NCBI GenBank assembly: GCA_001510135.1
Contig: LFER01000043.1
Location: forward strand, 1-60,477
DNA: 60,477 bases
Direction of reading: 5' to 3'
Source of the DNA: Alphaproteobacteria bacterium casp-alpha6
Lineage (GTDB): Bacteria > Pseudomonadota > Alphaproteobacteria > Rhodobacterales > Rhodobacteraceae
In this document: piece after piece, positions 52,668-60,477 of the stretch
Layout of the letters: each line of letters begins with the position of its first letter
Numbering within the stretch: the first letter of the stretch is position 1
Program-made: the position numbers and the translations under genes
Notes under the pieces: model-generated
Databases searched by the model: none
What the model saw: only the letters and a program-made list of their open reading frames with translations
What the model was told of the DNA's origin: nothing

Positions 52668-53459
52668 TCAGGCCCAGCGCGGCTTTCTTTTGGTAAGAAA
52701 TGCGTCGATACCTTCTTTGGCTTCATCGCCCTCCCATGTGTCACAAAGACGTGTGATCGTTTCTTCAATCACTTGATCATCAATGCGCGGACCCAGCAGG
52801 CGCGCGAGGGATTTTGACGCGGCGACCGCCTCTGGCGCAACGCTGAGGTAGGGAGTTACCTCTGCTTCGACACGGGCCTCAAGGTCATCTTTTGGCAAAT
52901 GAGCTGCGATGAGGTTCAGGGCCATTGCGTCTTGGGCAGAAAAGATCCGCGCAGACATAAAGACCTGACGCGCCTTCCCCTCCCCCATACGGGCAATAAC
53001 ATAGGGGCTTATGGTGGCCGGGATGAGGCCAAGTCGCGTTTCGGTCAACCCAAAATTTGTGTGATCCTCTGCAAGCGCGATGTCGCAGACACAGGCCATA
53101 CCAACCCCGCCGCCAAAGGCTCCTCCGTGAAGCACACCAATCAACGGCACGCGCAATTCGTTTAATGCGCGCAACATATGAGCGAGCTTGCCTGCCTCAC
53201 GCATGCGCCCCTCTCTGTCAGCTTCAATTTGCTGGCGCATCCAACCAAGGTCACCCCCCGCGCAAAACACATCCCCCGCCCCGCGCAATACGGCGACGCG
53301 GATATCTTTGTCCTTTTCAATCACCTTAGCAATGTGGGTCAGATCCGCAATCATCTGGCCGGATAATGCGTTTTTCTTATCAGGCCGGTTCAATGTAATA
53401 TTCAGCACCCCGCGCGCGTCCCGCGCCAGAGCAAGCGTTTCATACCGATCCATTTTCAC
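52668..53459 (-). CDS. enoyl-CoA hydratase, likely methylglutaconyl-CoA hydratase (LiuC)
   Basis: 263 residues. The crotonase fold is shown by LNRPDKKNALSGQMI, VLRGAGDVFCAGGDLGWM and LHGGAFGGGVGMACVCDIAL; the second catalytic Glu is within FGLTETRLGLIPATISPYV. In the liu pathway this enzyme hydrates 3-methylglutaconyl-CoA to HMG-CoA in leucine breakdown. It follows the HMG-CoA lyase gene with a GTGA overlap (GTG start 53459; ATG at 53453 possible). The other liu genes (isovaleryl-CoA dehydrogenase, methylcrotonyl-CoA carboxylase) are not in the window. Confidence 0.85.
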   Translation of the reverse strand: MKMDRYETLALARDARGVLNITLNRPDKKNALSGQMIADLTHIAKVIEKDKDIRVAVLRGAGDVFCAGGDLGWMRQQIEADREGRMREAGKLAHMLRALNELRVPLIGVLHGGAFGGGVGMACVCDIALAEDHTNFGLTETRLGLIPATISPYVIARMGEGKARQVFMSARIFSAQDAMALNLIAAHLPKDDLEARVEAEVTPYLSVAPEAVAASKSLARLLGPRIDDQVIEETITRLCDTWEGDEAKEGIDAFLTKRKPRWA

Positions 53460-54307
53460 CCCCTGAGTCCCCGCGCAAAAACCGCCACATCGCGCAGCTT
53501 ATGCGCGTCAAGCCCTGTATCATAGCCAAGCTCCGTGACCCGTTCCACCACCGCCTCTGTCGCCACATTCCCCGTGGCACCCGGCGCATAAGGACAACCG
53601 CCCAATCCCCCGATGGCGCTGTCAAAAAGACGGATACCTTTTTGTAATGACACTTCGATATTGTCTAATGCGCGCCCGTTTGTGTCATGGAAATGACCGG
53701 ACAGCAGGTCAGCCGAGAGTTCCTGCAAAACTGCATCCAGAACGATTGCAATCTTTTCAGGTGTAGCGGCGCCAATGGTGTCTGCAAGCCCGACTTCATG
53801 ACAGCCCATCTCAGCCAATGCTTTTGCCACACGTACGACAGCCACGGGATCGACCGGTCCATCATATGGGCAATCCGTAATCACGGAAACACAACCGCGC
53901 ACCGAAATACCCGCATCTTGGGCCGCTTTGACGACCGGTTCAAATCGCGCGAGGCTTTCGTCGATCGTGCAATTGATATTGGCTTTGCTGAACCCTTCGG
54001 TGGCGGCGGCGAATATGGCCACCTCATCGGCGTGCGCGTGGCGTGCGCGATCAAATCCTTTGAGATTCGGTGTCAGGGCCGCATAGGTTACTCCTGCAGC
54101 ACGATCGATACCTTCTAAAACCTCTGTTGCATCAGCCATTTGAGGCACCCATTTAGGACTGACAAAACTCGTCACTTCGATTTTCTGAAACCCGCAAGCC
54201 GTGAGATCATTGACCAACCTGATTTTATCCTCTGTGGCAATCAATGTCTTTTCATTCTGAAGACCGTCGCGTGGTCCCACTTCGTAAATTGTGACGTGAT
54301 CGCCCAT
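53456..54307 (-). CDS. hydroxymethylglutaryl-CoA lyase
   Basis: 283 residues. YEVGPRDGLQNE is the N-terminal catalytic Arg-Asp motif, and the later GHFHDTNGRALDNIE and GGLGGCPYAPGATGNVATE give the metal-binding His and active-site Cys (in GGCPYAPGA). It cleaves HMG-CoA to acetyl-CoA and acetoacetate, ending leucine catabolism. It is the first gene of a two-gene leftward unit with the hydratase. Divergent from the aminotransferase gene, with 184 bases between. Confidence 0.92.
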   Translation of the reverse strand: MGDHVTIYEVGPRDGLQNEKTLIATEDKIRLVNDLTACGFQKIEVTSFVSPKWVPQMADATEVLEGIDRAAGVTYAALTPNLKGFDRARHAHADEVAIFAAATEGFSKANINCTIDESLARFEPVVKAAQDAGISVRGCVSVITDCPYDGPVDPVAVVRVAKALAEMGCHEVGLADTIGAATPEKIAIVLDAVLQELSADLLSGHFHDTNGRALDNIEVSLQKGIRLFDSAIGGLGGCPYAPGATGNVATEAVVERVTELGYDTGLDAHKLRDVAVFARGLRG

Positions 54308-54491
54308 TTCTGGCCTGCTCCTCTCTTGCGGTGACGGCTGACATAGGGAATTTAGTCTCGTTCAACGGGTTTTAAAAGCACTGTTATCTATCCTTTGTAC
54401 GACAGTATCTTTCCACCTTGTCAGTTGCGCGTTCAAATCCTAGAAGAAAGCCTAACAAATACTCCTTCATCCCCGCATAGAAAGTCTAGTT

Positions 54492-55748
54492 ATGTTGGAA
54501 GACTCCCCAAGCCTTATGACGCAGATCCGAGACAAATTCGCCCATGTGGACCAATGTCCCTTTGAAGGGCCGCGGATCTTTTTTGAAAATGCAGGCGGCG
54601 CATTGACGCTGAAATCAGTTGTCGACACATCCGCAAAATTTGCAGCAATCCCCGACAATCAGGGGCGCGACAACCCTGCAAGCCATGCTTTGGTTAATAT
54701 CATAAATCAAGCTAGGTCGGATATGCGCGATTTGTTTAATGCACAAGAGGGCCAGTTTTTTGTCGGCGAAAGTGGCACGGAATTGTTATTTCGCCTTATT
54801 CGCAATGCGATTTCAGCTGTGCCAAAAGAGGGACAGGTGATGGGAAGCTCGCTTGAGCATCCCGCCTCCCGCAGCGCTGCGATGCATTGGGCGAAGGTTC
54901 TTGAAAAACCTTATATATCTGTATCACATGACAAGGACACCGGGTCAGTGGATGCAGCAGCTTATGCTGCGCTTGTCACCCCACAGACCCAAGTTGCCAC
55001 GATTTTACACACCTCTCCTGTGACAGGCATGGGTGTTGATGTGGCCGCAGTGTCCAAAGCCATCCGCGCCGTTGCGCCGAACTGCTTCATTATCGTAGAT
55101 GGTATACAACACGCCGCGCATGGGCTTTTGGATATCGCTGCTTACGACGTCGACGGGTATGTCATTTCACCGTACAAGATGTTTTCGCGCCATGGCTACG
55201 GGGTGGCATGGGTGTCAGACCGGCTGACCGCATTGAGTCATGAACAGCTGATCGACGGACCGCAAGAGAATTGGGAGTTTGGGACACGTGACACCGGCTC
55301 TTATGCAACAATGTCAGATGTGGTTGACTATCTCGACTGGCTTGGCTCCGAAGTTTCTGTGGAAAAGGACCGGCGCAAGCGGCTTGTTGCGGCGGGTCAA
55401 GCAATCAAAGCACATGAAAAGATGCTGAGCGATATTATGCTTTACGGCAAAGACAACCTCAAAGGCGTCAGTGAACTTGAAGGCGTTGAAATTGTGGGCG
55501 GACTGGACAATCCACGCCGCGAAGGGCTGGTGTCACTGCGCGTAAAAGGTATGGCATCTGCAGATTTGGTCAGCGCATTGCGTAATCACAATATCCGCGC
55601 CCATGTGCGCAAAGATGATCATTATTCAGGCAATATCCTGACCCCAATGGGTTGGACGGACTGTGTGCGGATTTCCCTTTGCCATTACAATACATCTGCA
55701 GAGGTGACGAGCCTATTGAGCGCATTAGCAAAAATCGTCAAACAGTAA
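54492..55748 (+). CDS. class V aminotransferase (cysteine-desulfurase-like)
   Basis: 418 residues. The PLP lysine is in VISPYKMFSRHGYGVAWVS, preceded by IIVDGIQHAAHGLLDI, the class V fold. GESGTELLFRLIRNAI and SSLEHPASRSAAMHW resemble the cysteine-desulfurase branch, but no Cys-containing desulfurase loop is obvious. Possible roles are selenocysteine/cysteine lyase-like or aminotransferase activity in catabolism. It is a single gene: the hydroxymethylglutaryl-CoA lyase diverges at its 5' side, and the phosphatase gene converges 61 bases behind it. Confidence 0.82.
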   Translation: MLEDSPSLMTQIRDKFAHVDQCPFEGPRIFFENAGGALTLKSVVDTSAKFAAIPDNQGRDNPASHALVNIINQARSDMRDLFNAQEGQFFVGESGTELLFRLIRNAISAVPKEGQVMGSSLEHPASRSAAMHWAKVLEKPYISVSHDKDTGSVDAAAYAALVTPQTQVATILHTSPVTGMGVDVAAVSKAIRAVAPNCFIIVDGIQHAAHGLLDIAAYDVDGYVISPYKMFSRHGYGVAWVSDRLTALSHEQLIDGPQENWEFGTRDTGSYATMSDVVDYLDWLGSEVSVEKDRRKRLVAAGQAIKAHEKMLSDIMLYGKDNLKGVSELEGVEIVGGLDNPRREGLVSLRVKGMASADLVSALRNHNIRAHVRKDDHYSGNILTPMGWTDCVRISLCHYNTSAEVTSLLSALAKIVKQ

Positions 55749-55809
55749 AGCGGGTGAATAGTTGGTGACGGCGGGGAGGCCAACATTGCGCGGCGTGTGT
55801 CAGAAAGCT

Positions 55810-56274
55810 TCAGTCATCAGGGAGCTTTAGGTCAGGCCAACGCGTTTGCAGCCGCTCATAAATCTGGTCCCGCGTCTGACGGTAGGCGCGTAATTTGTCT
55901 TCGCGGTTTTCAGCTAAACCTGTCGGATCCAGCACCGGCCAATATTCCACAGTCAAATGAAAAAGCCGCGTCAAATCCAAAGCGCGGCGTTGACTGGCAG
56001 GTGACAGGGCGACGATCAAATCAAAAGACGAAAGATCGTCGCCTAGTTTGTCCATCTCATCAAAGCTGCGCGCGCGATGGCGCGATAGTTCCACATTAAT
56101 TTCTTGACATACAGTTACAGCAAACCCGTCAATTTCAAGATCATTTTCAACACCCGCTGATTGCACATAAATACCTGTGCCATAGAGTTTTTTCATTATG
56201 CCTTCAGCCATTGGAGACCGCACAGCATTATGATCGCAGCAAAACAACACCGACTGTGGATGGGCTGCGCTCAT
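55810..56274 (-). CDS. low-molecular-weight protein tyrosine phosphatase / ArsC-like
   Basis: 154 residues. The phosphatase P-loop is FCCDHNAVRSPMAE, with C13-x5-R19, and a later DPTG (in PVLDPTGLAENRE) supplies the acid. It may dephosphorylate protein tyrosine or, as in some relatives, reduce arsenate; the family does not decide. It is five bases from UPF0262, the last gene of the murA-DUF2948-hisD-UPF0262 run found together in alphaproteobacteria. The ATG at 56274 is used because the upstream 10 codons overlap the neighbour. Confidence 0.85.
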   Translation of the reverse strand: MSAAHPQSVLFCCDHNAVRSPMAEGIMKKLYGTGIYVQSAGVENDLEIDGFAVTVCQEINVELSRHRARSFDEMDKLGDDLSSFDLIVALSPASQRRALDLTRLFHLTVEYWPVLDPTGLAENREDKLRAYRQTRDQIYERLQTRWPDLKLPDD

Positions 56275-56279
56275 GTCAA

Positions 56280-56759
56280 TCAGCCCCCGAAATGCAACAC
56301 ACACATGAGCGTGAAAAGACGGCGCGCTGTATCGGTGTCAACCTCTGCCTTTCCATCCAGACGTTCTTCAAGGATGCGCGCGCCTTCATTGTGGATCCCA
56401 CGGCGCGCCATGTCGATGGTTTCAATCTGGCTTGGCGGCATGTTTTTCACCGCATCATAATAGCTTTCGCAGATCGCCCAATAGTCTTTAACCACTTGAC
56501 GAAAAGGCGTCAGGGAAAGATGGAACTCTGCTGCCCTTTGATGCGTGTCTGTGTCAATATCAAAGACCAACCGTTTGTCTTTGATCGAAAGGCCAAGCCG
56601 GTATGGACCTGTTGGCATCTCTGCATCGCCACGTTTGGCAAGGCGAAAGGTATTGTTTTCCAAAATGTCAAACATCGCCACTTTGCGTTCCTGTTCAATT
56701 TCAGGTGTCGCTGGGGGCAAGGCTGAATCATCAATTTCAATATGAACAATATGTGTCAT
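56280..56759 (-). CDS. UPF0262 family protein
   Basis: 159 residues. IVHIEIDDSALPPATPEIEQ, then FRLAKRGDAEMPTGPYRLGL and YFAVENMPPSQIETIDMARR-like DAVKNMPPSQIETIDMARRG match UPF0262, a conserved alphaproteobacterial family of unknown function that follows hisD. The ATG at 56759 has the conserved start; the open frame upstream is unsupported. It sits between hisD and the LMW phosphatase. Confidence 0.88.
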   Translation of the reverse strand: MTHIVHIEIDDSALPPATPEIEQERKVAMFDILENNTFRLAKRGDAEMPTGPYRLGLSIKDKRLVFDIDTDTHQRAAEFHLSLTPFRQVVKDYWAICESYYDAVKNMPPSQIETIDMARRGIHNEGARILEERLDGKAEVDTDTARRLFTLMCVLHFGG

Positions 56760-56861
56760 CTTAAACTCACAACTTACAGTTCTCTTGCTAGACAAGCCGC
56801 ACAGATAAGGCAATATTTTTTGGACAGGTTTTCACCAAAGTGATGGCGAACCCGAACACGC

Positions 56862-58160
56862 TCAATTCAGTTTTCTGAGCCGTGCAGTCACCGAAAGCCC
56901 ATGCGCCTCAAGACTTTCTGAACGCGCCAGAATTTCCGCAGCTGGACCAATTTTGCGAAGCGCATCTGCGCTCATGGCGGCAAGCGTTGTGCGCTTCATG
57001 AAATCCAATACGGAAAGACCGCTCGAAAACCGCGCCGAACGCGCCGTAGGAAGCACGTGGTTTGGCCCTCCGACGTAGTCACCAATCGCCTCAGGAGTCC
57101 AAGCACCAAGAAAAATCGCCCCTGCATGGGTTATGTGTTGCGCAAGGGCATCTGGATCAGCCACACAAAGTTCAAGATGTTCGGGTGCGATACGGTCTGA
57201 CAGTTTCGCGGCGACCTCAAGCGAAGGCACCGTTATCACTGCGCCAAAATTATCCCAACTGGCCTTGGCGATAGCGGCACGTTCGAGCGTTTTAAGCCGC
57301 GCATCAACGGCGATACAGACCGAGTTTGCAAATTCAGCATCTGTTGTAATCAAGATGGATTGTGCGCTTTCGTCGTGCTCAGCTTGGGACAGCAAATCAA
57401 GTGCAATCCAATCTGGATCATTTGCCCCGTCCGCGATGACAAGAATTTCGGAGGGCCCCGCAATCATATCAATCCCGACTTTGCCGAAAACACGCCGTTT
57501 TGCGGCAGCCACATAGGCATTACCGGGCCCCGTGATCTTATCAACAGGCGGGATGCTGTCTGTCCCATAGGCAAGTGCGGCGATCGCCTGTGCCCCTCCA
57601 ATGCGATAAATTTCGCTCACTCCAGAAAGTTGCGCCGCCATTAAAACAAGCGGGTTTATCACTCCGTCAGGCGTTGGCACCGTTATGACGAGGCGTCCGA
57701 CACCCGCCACATTTGCCGGAATCGCATTCATCAAAACAGAAGATGGATAACTGGCAATCCCGCCCGGAACGTATAAGCCCGCCGCAGACACGGGCGTCCA
57801 ACGCCAGCCAAGCTCGGCTCCATTTGGCTCACGCCATCTTCGATCTTCCGGCAATTGCTTTTCGTGATAAGACCGAATGCGGCCTGCTGCCAGTTCCAGC
57901 GCTTGACGTTCTTGATGACTGACCTTGGAAATGTGTTCTTTAATTTCGGCATCCGATATTCGCAATGTGTCAGGCGTTATATCAAAACGGTCAAATCGCT
58001 TGGTCAAATCAACCACCGCCGCATCACCGCGTGTTCTGACGTCCTCAATAATCTCTGCCACCGCGCGATCAACATCGGGGCTGTCTTCGCGTTTCATGGA
58101 CAATAGATGGCGAAAATCGTCTTCAAAAGTTTCGTCGTTGCTATCCAAAAAAACGGGCAT
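56862..58160 (-). CDS. hisD: histidinol dehydrogenase
   Basis: 432 residues, normal. The family segments GLYVPGGIASYPSSVLMN, KITGPGNAYVAAAKRRVFG, IDMIAGPSEILVIADG and the zinc-binding SQAEHDESAQ are present, as is GAWTPEAIGDYVGGPNHVLP. It oxidises histidinol to histidine in two NAD-dependent steps. It is the only his gene in this window. Its place between DUF2948 and UPF0262 is the alphaproteobacterial arrangement. Confidence 0.96.
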   Translation of the reverse strand: MPVFLDSNDETFEDDFRHLLSMKREDSPDVDRAVAEIIEDVRTRGDAAVVDLTKRFDRFDITPDTLRISDAEIKEHISKVSHQERQALELAAGRIRSYHEKQLPEDRRWREPNGAELGWRWTPVSAAGLYVPGGIASYPSSVLMNAIPANVAGVGRLVITVPTPDGVINPLVLMAAQLSGVSEIYRIGGAQAIAALAYGTDSIPPVDKITGPGNAYVAAAKRRVFGKVGIDMIAGPSEILVIADGANDPDWIALDLLSQAEHDESAQSILITTDAEFANSVCIAVDARLKTLERAAIAKASWDNFGAVITVPSLEVAAKLSDRIAPEHLELCVADPDALAQHITHAGAIFLGAWTPEAIGDYVGGPNHVLPTARSARFSSGLSVLDFMKRTTLAAMSADALRKIGPAAEILARSESLEAHGLSVTARLRKLN

Positions 58161-58319
58161 TGGCCTCTCCTTTATCTCGCTAGGACATAGCGCCGCTGCG
58201 CAGAGGTCTCAAGTAGGGGAATGCGTTTATAAAACTCTTTCCGAGTTGCTCATGTTACAAATGTTGCGAAACTCTCTGGCACACTCGGTTCTTCATCTTT
58301 GTTAAAACACCTGTGAAGC

Positions 58320-58796
58320 TTAAAGAGGATGCTTAGGAGTTTTACCCGATGGTGCGAGGTAGGGGCGTGTAACGTCCTTTAGCGTCACTTCGATGGCTTC
58401 GCAGGTCACGCGGATAGCGCCATCTCCCGCCAAAATGATCACAAGGTCGAACTGTCCCTGACTGTCCTCTATCTCAAGCGCCAATACCGATAAAATCGTG
58501 TCTGTCTGTTTGCGATCCACTCCTTGAGAAGCAACCCTGATAACATTCTCAAACAAAAGGAGCGATTGAACGCGTTCGACCTCCCTGCCGAGGCGTTTGG
58601 CATTTTCATGATCTTCCCAACGGAACCGATTCAAAAGCAACCCCAGACGTCGCTGGGAGGCTTGCCATTTAATTTCCGTGACTGGAAACACCGCATCCTG
58701 AACCATTGCCGAGAGAACTTGTAAATCCTCCTGATCAAAGGCCCCTAGGTTAATGGGCGCTTCCCCCGCATCTTCGAAACGCGCATCTTCAGCCAT
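58320..58796 (-). CDS. DUF2948 family protein
   Basis: 158 residues. INLGAFDQEDLQVLSAMVQD followed by FPVTEIKWQASQRRLGLLLN and RFRWEDHENAKRLGREVERV is the DUF2948 pattern, including the C-terminal CEAIEVTLKDVTRPYLAPSG. Function is unknown. Its start overlaps the murA stop (TAATG), so it is coupled to murA and lies in the murA-hisD run. Confidence 0.9.
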   Translation of the reverse strand: MAEDARFEDAGEAPINLGAFDQEDLQVLSAMVQDAVFPVTEIKWQASQRRLGLLLNRFRWEDHENAKRLGREVERVQSLLLFENVIRVASQGVDRKQTDTILSVLALEIEDSQGQFDLVIILAGDGAIRVTCEAIEVTLKDVTRPYLAPSGKTPKHPL

Positions 58797-60064
58797 TAAT
58801 CTGAAACCCTCTCCACAATCCCACCCACCTCTTTTAGTTTTCCGACAAGCTGTTCATACCCCCGATCCAGATGATAAACACGGCTGACTTTCGTTTCCCC
58901 TTCTGCCGCCAATCCAGCAAGGATCAATGAAACAGAGGCGCGAAGGTCTGTTGCCATGACTGGTGCGCCTTTGAGTTTGCGAACACCCGTTACTTTGGCA
59001 AGCCCGCCTTTTACTTCGATATGTGCCCCCATTCGGATCAATTCGGGCGCATGCATAAAGCGGTTTTCAAAAATCTTTTCTTCTAGGTGACAAACGCCTT
59101 CGGCGGTACACATCAGGGCCATCATCTGCGCTTGCAAGTCGGTTGGAAAGCCTGGGAAAACCTCAGTTGCAACATCAACGGCGCGCACGATACCGTTTTT
59201 ACGTTTCACGGTAATTCCATCGCCCGTTTCAGAAATATCAATGCCTGCTTCATGAAGTTTATTACAAAACGCCGTCAAAAGATCCAACTGCCCGTTCACA
59301 AGCGTCACTTCGCCTCCAGCAATGGCTGGGACGAGCATATATGTGCCAAGTTCGATACGGTCACAGACCACTTTGTGCGTCGCGCCATGAAGACGCTCAA
59401 CACCCTGAATGGTTATGGTAGATGTGCCCTCTCCATCGATTTCAGCCCCCATTTTTCGCAGACACTGTACGAGATCAACAATCTCGGGTTCGCGCGCTGC
59501 ATTTTCAAGAACAGACGTGCCTTTCGACAACGTCGCAGCCATAACAAAGTTTTCCGTTGCACCGACCGAGGCGAAACGCATTTTATGCCGTCCACCCCGA
59601 AGTCCGTTGAGTGGCGCACGGGCGTAAAGATAACCCTCTTTCAGTTCAATCGTTGCACCAAGCGCTTCAAGCGCCGTGATGTGAATATCCATCGGGCGCG
59701 CACCAATTGCACAGCCCCCGGGCAGAGAAACAATCGCCTCCCCCGCACGCGCCAAAAGCGGCCCTAGCACAAGATTTGATGCCCGCATTTTACGCACAAT
59801 ATCGTAATCCGCCCGCACTGTGGCAAGATCATGGGAAGACATGGCAATGACCAAACCATCGTTTAACAAACTGACCTCTGCCCCAAAAGAGCGCAGTAAA
59901 CTTGACATAGTTTTGATATCCGACAAACGCGGCGCATTGGTAAGCGTGAGCGGTTCCTCGGTCAAAAGCGTGGCAGGCATCAAAGTCAGACAGGCGTTTT
60001 TCGCACCTGCGATGGGAATTGTACCGGACAAAGGCCCGTTACCGGTTACTAAAATTGAATCCAT
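58796..60064 (-). CDS. murA: UDP-N-acetylglucosamine 1-carboxyvinyltransferase
   Basis: 422 residues. [17 protein letters not shown] holds the catalytic Lys22/Asn23 pair, and [17 protein letters not shown] contains the active-site Cys (C118) that fosfomycin alkylates, so the enzyme should be fosfomycin-sensitive in principle. DPTDLQAQ-equivalent [18 protein letters not shown] is also present. It performs the first committed step of peptidoglycan synthesis. The start is seven bases after the stop of a short basic ORF. Confidence 0.97.
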   Translation of the reverse strand: MDSILVTGNGPLSGTIPIAGAKNACLTLMPATLLTEEPLTLTNAPRLSDIKTMSSLLRSFGAEVSLLNDGLVIAMSSHDLATVRADYDIVRKMRASNLVLGPLLARAGEAIVSLPGGCAIGARPMDIHITALEALGATIELKEGYLYARAPLNGLRGGRHKMRFASVGATENFVMAATLSKGTSVLENAAREPEIVDLVQCLRKMGAEIDGEGTSTITIQGVERLHGATHKVVCDRIELGTYMLVPAIAGGEVTLVNGQLDLLTAFCNKLHEAGIDISETGDGITVKRKNGIVRAVDVATEVFPGFPTDLQAQMMALMCTAEGVCHLEEKIFENRFMHAPELIRMGAHIEVKGGLAKVTGVRKLKGAPVMATDLRASVSLILAGLAAEGETKVSRVYHLDRGYEQLVGKLKEVGGIVERVSD

Positions 60065-60070
60065 CTGCTC

Positions 60071-60247
60071 TTATCCTTGATTATTGTCTGCCGCCTCTTG
60101 GTCCACCGTATCTTGTGTCTGCACATGCAATCTCTGACGGGCTTGGGCCTTTCGTTTTGCCACATTTGACTTTAACGCGGCTTTCAGCCGATCTTCACGA
60201 GAATCGGAAGATTTTTTTTGAGGTTTATCTTTTGAATTTTTGCTCAT
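60071..60247 (-). CDS. short basic protein upstream of murA
   Basis: 58 residues, below common length cut-offs. It starts MSKNSKDKPQKKSSD and contains EDRLKAALKSNVAKRKAQAR, rich in Lys/Arg and Gln, then an acidic end. Similar short basic ORFs beside murA are common in Rhodobacterales as I recall. Its stop is six bases from the murA start, so co-transcription is likely. It is probably intrinsically disordered; function unknown. Confidence 0.65.
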   Translation of the reverse strand: MSKNSKDKPQKKSSDSREDRLKAALKSNVAKRKAQARQRLHVQTQDTVDQEAADNNQG

Positions 60248-60335
60248 GGACGGCAGGCTACAATATCGCGAGATCAGCGTCCATATATCCCTTGCCTATC
60301 AGCGAATTTCCGTCTAATCACGCGCTCATCACCGT

Positions 60336-60410
60336 GCCGCAGTAGCTCAGTGGTAGAGCGCACCCTTGGTAAGGGTGAGGTCGGGAGTTCAATCCTCCCC
60401 TGCGGCACCA
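60336..60410 (+). tRNA. tRNA-Thr (anticodon GGT)
   Basis: A cloverleaf starts GCCGCAG and pairs with CTGCGGC, followed by discriminator A and an encoded CCA. The anticodon stem-loop CACCC-TTGGTAA-GGGTG gives anticodon GGT, which reads ACC/ACU threonine codons. D-arm AGCTCAGTGGTAGAGC and T-arm GGGAGTTCAATCCTCCC are well formed. Confidence 0.96.
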
Positions 60411-60477
60411 CGCACTTCTTGAAAAATTTCGAACGAAATACTGTGAGCGGATCAATAGAGTGGCGATCACCAGCCTC

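Noticed and set aside
83..60335. CRISPR arrays, insertion sequences, attachment sites or replication origins
   Set aside because: No spaced direct repeats, transposase or integrase genes, or origin-type boxes were recognised.

Overview
This window looks like a chromosomal segment of a marine alphaproteobacterium of the Rhodobacteraceae (Roseobacter-type). The reasons are the protein families present (DUF2794, DUF1244, DUF2948, UPF0262, COQ9 beside rpsU, murA/hisD neighbours in the alphaproteobacterial order), a GAAC-N7-GAAC LexA box of the alphaproteobacterial type, and heavy investment in osmolyte, purine, amino-acid and organic-acid catabolism. No sequence search was run. All family names rest on reading the translated proteins and their motifs. 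I see no IS element, integrase, prophage or CRISPR array. The segment is framed by a tRNA-Gly(TCC) at the left and a tRNA-Thr(GGT) at the right.

Layout. 0.6-3.9 kb: purine/ureide degradation (allantoinase fused to OHCU decarboxylase, then ureidoglycolate lyase), a DUF2794 protein and a carnitine-dehydrogenase-like enzyme. 3.9-5 kb: a TetR regulator diverging from a small membrane protein, with an operator-like palindrome between them. 5.3-8.2 kb: a stand-alone SOS-controlled error-prone polymerase dnaE2 that lacks its usual C-terminal domain. 8.2-10.2 kb: DUF1801 protein, a membrane protein and a pseudouridine synthase. 10.3-17.7 kb: a plus-strand cluster for glycine betaine catabolism (XRE-cupin regulator, LysE exporter, formaldehyde-activating-type protein, two dimethylglycine/sarcosine dehydrogenase-type flavoproteins flanking a betaine-homocysteine methyltransferase-like protein). 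17.8-21.4 kb: a lone glycosyltransferase, a secreted hypothetical protein and a TTC38-like TPR protein. 21.4-25.2 kb: quinone oxidoreductase and COQ9, divergent from rpsU, then a GST and a threonine dehydratase-like enzyme. 25.2-29.7 kb: PPK2, a proline-racemase-family protein with an unusual Ser/Thr catalytic pair, an Lrp regulator diverging from alanine dehydrogenase, and mscL.

29.9-37 kb: minus-strand housekeeping: rpmI-rplT, pheS, a glutamine amidotransferase wedged between pheS and pheT by overlapping start/stop codons, ytoQ, and pyruvate kinase. 37-40 kb: DUF1244, gltX and a D-amino-acid-dehydrogenase-like flavoprotein. 40.2-49.4 kb: a minus-strand uptake-and-activation cluster made of a DMSP-lyase-family cupin, a long-chain-type acyl-CoA ligase, a complete Liv-type ABC importer and a phenylacetate-CoA-ligase-like enzyme. 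49.4-52.6 kb: SseB-like protein, uracil-DNA glycosylase family protein, and an ArsR regulator plus permease pair whose promoter predicts a leaderless mRNA. 52.7-54.3 kb: the last steps of leucine breakdown (HMG-CoA lyase, enoyl-CoA hydratase). 54.5-55.7 kb: class V aminotransferase. 55.8-60.2 kb: LMW phosphatase, UPF0262, hisD, DUF2948, murA and a short basic ORF.

Most noteworthy: (a) the cupin/acyl-CoA ligase/ABC importer/PaaK-like cluster as a candidate uptake pathway for an unidentified organic acid; (b) the amidotransferase embedded in the pheST operon; (c) the truncated SOS-controlled dnaE2 without imuA/imuB nearby; (d) two promoters (dnaE2, arsR) placed so that transcription should start at the start codon; (e) the Ser/Thr proline-racemase-family member.
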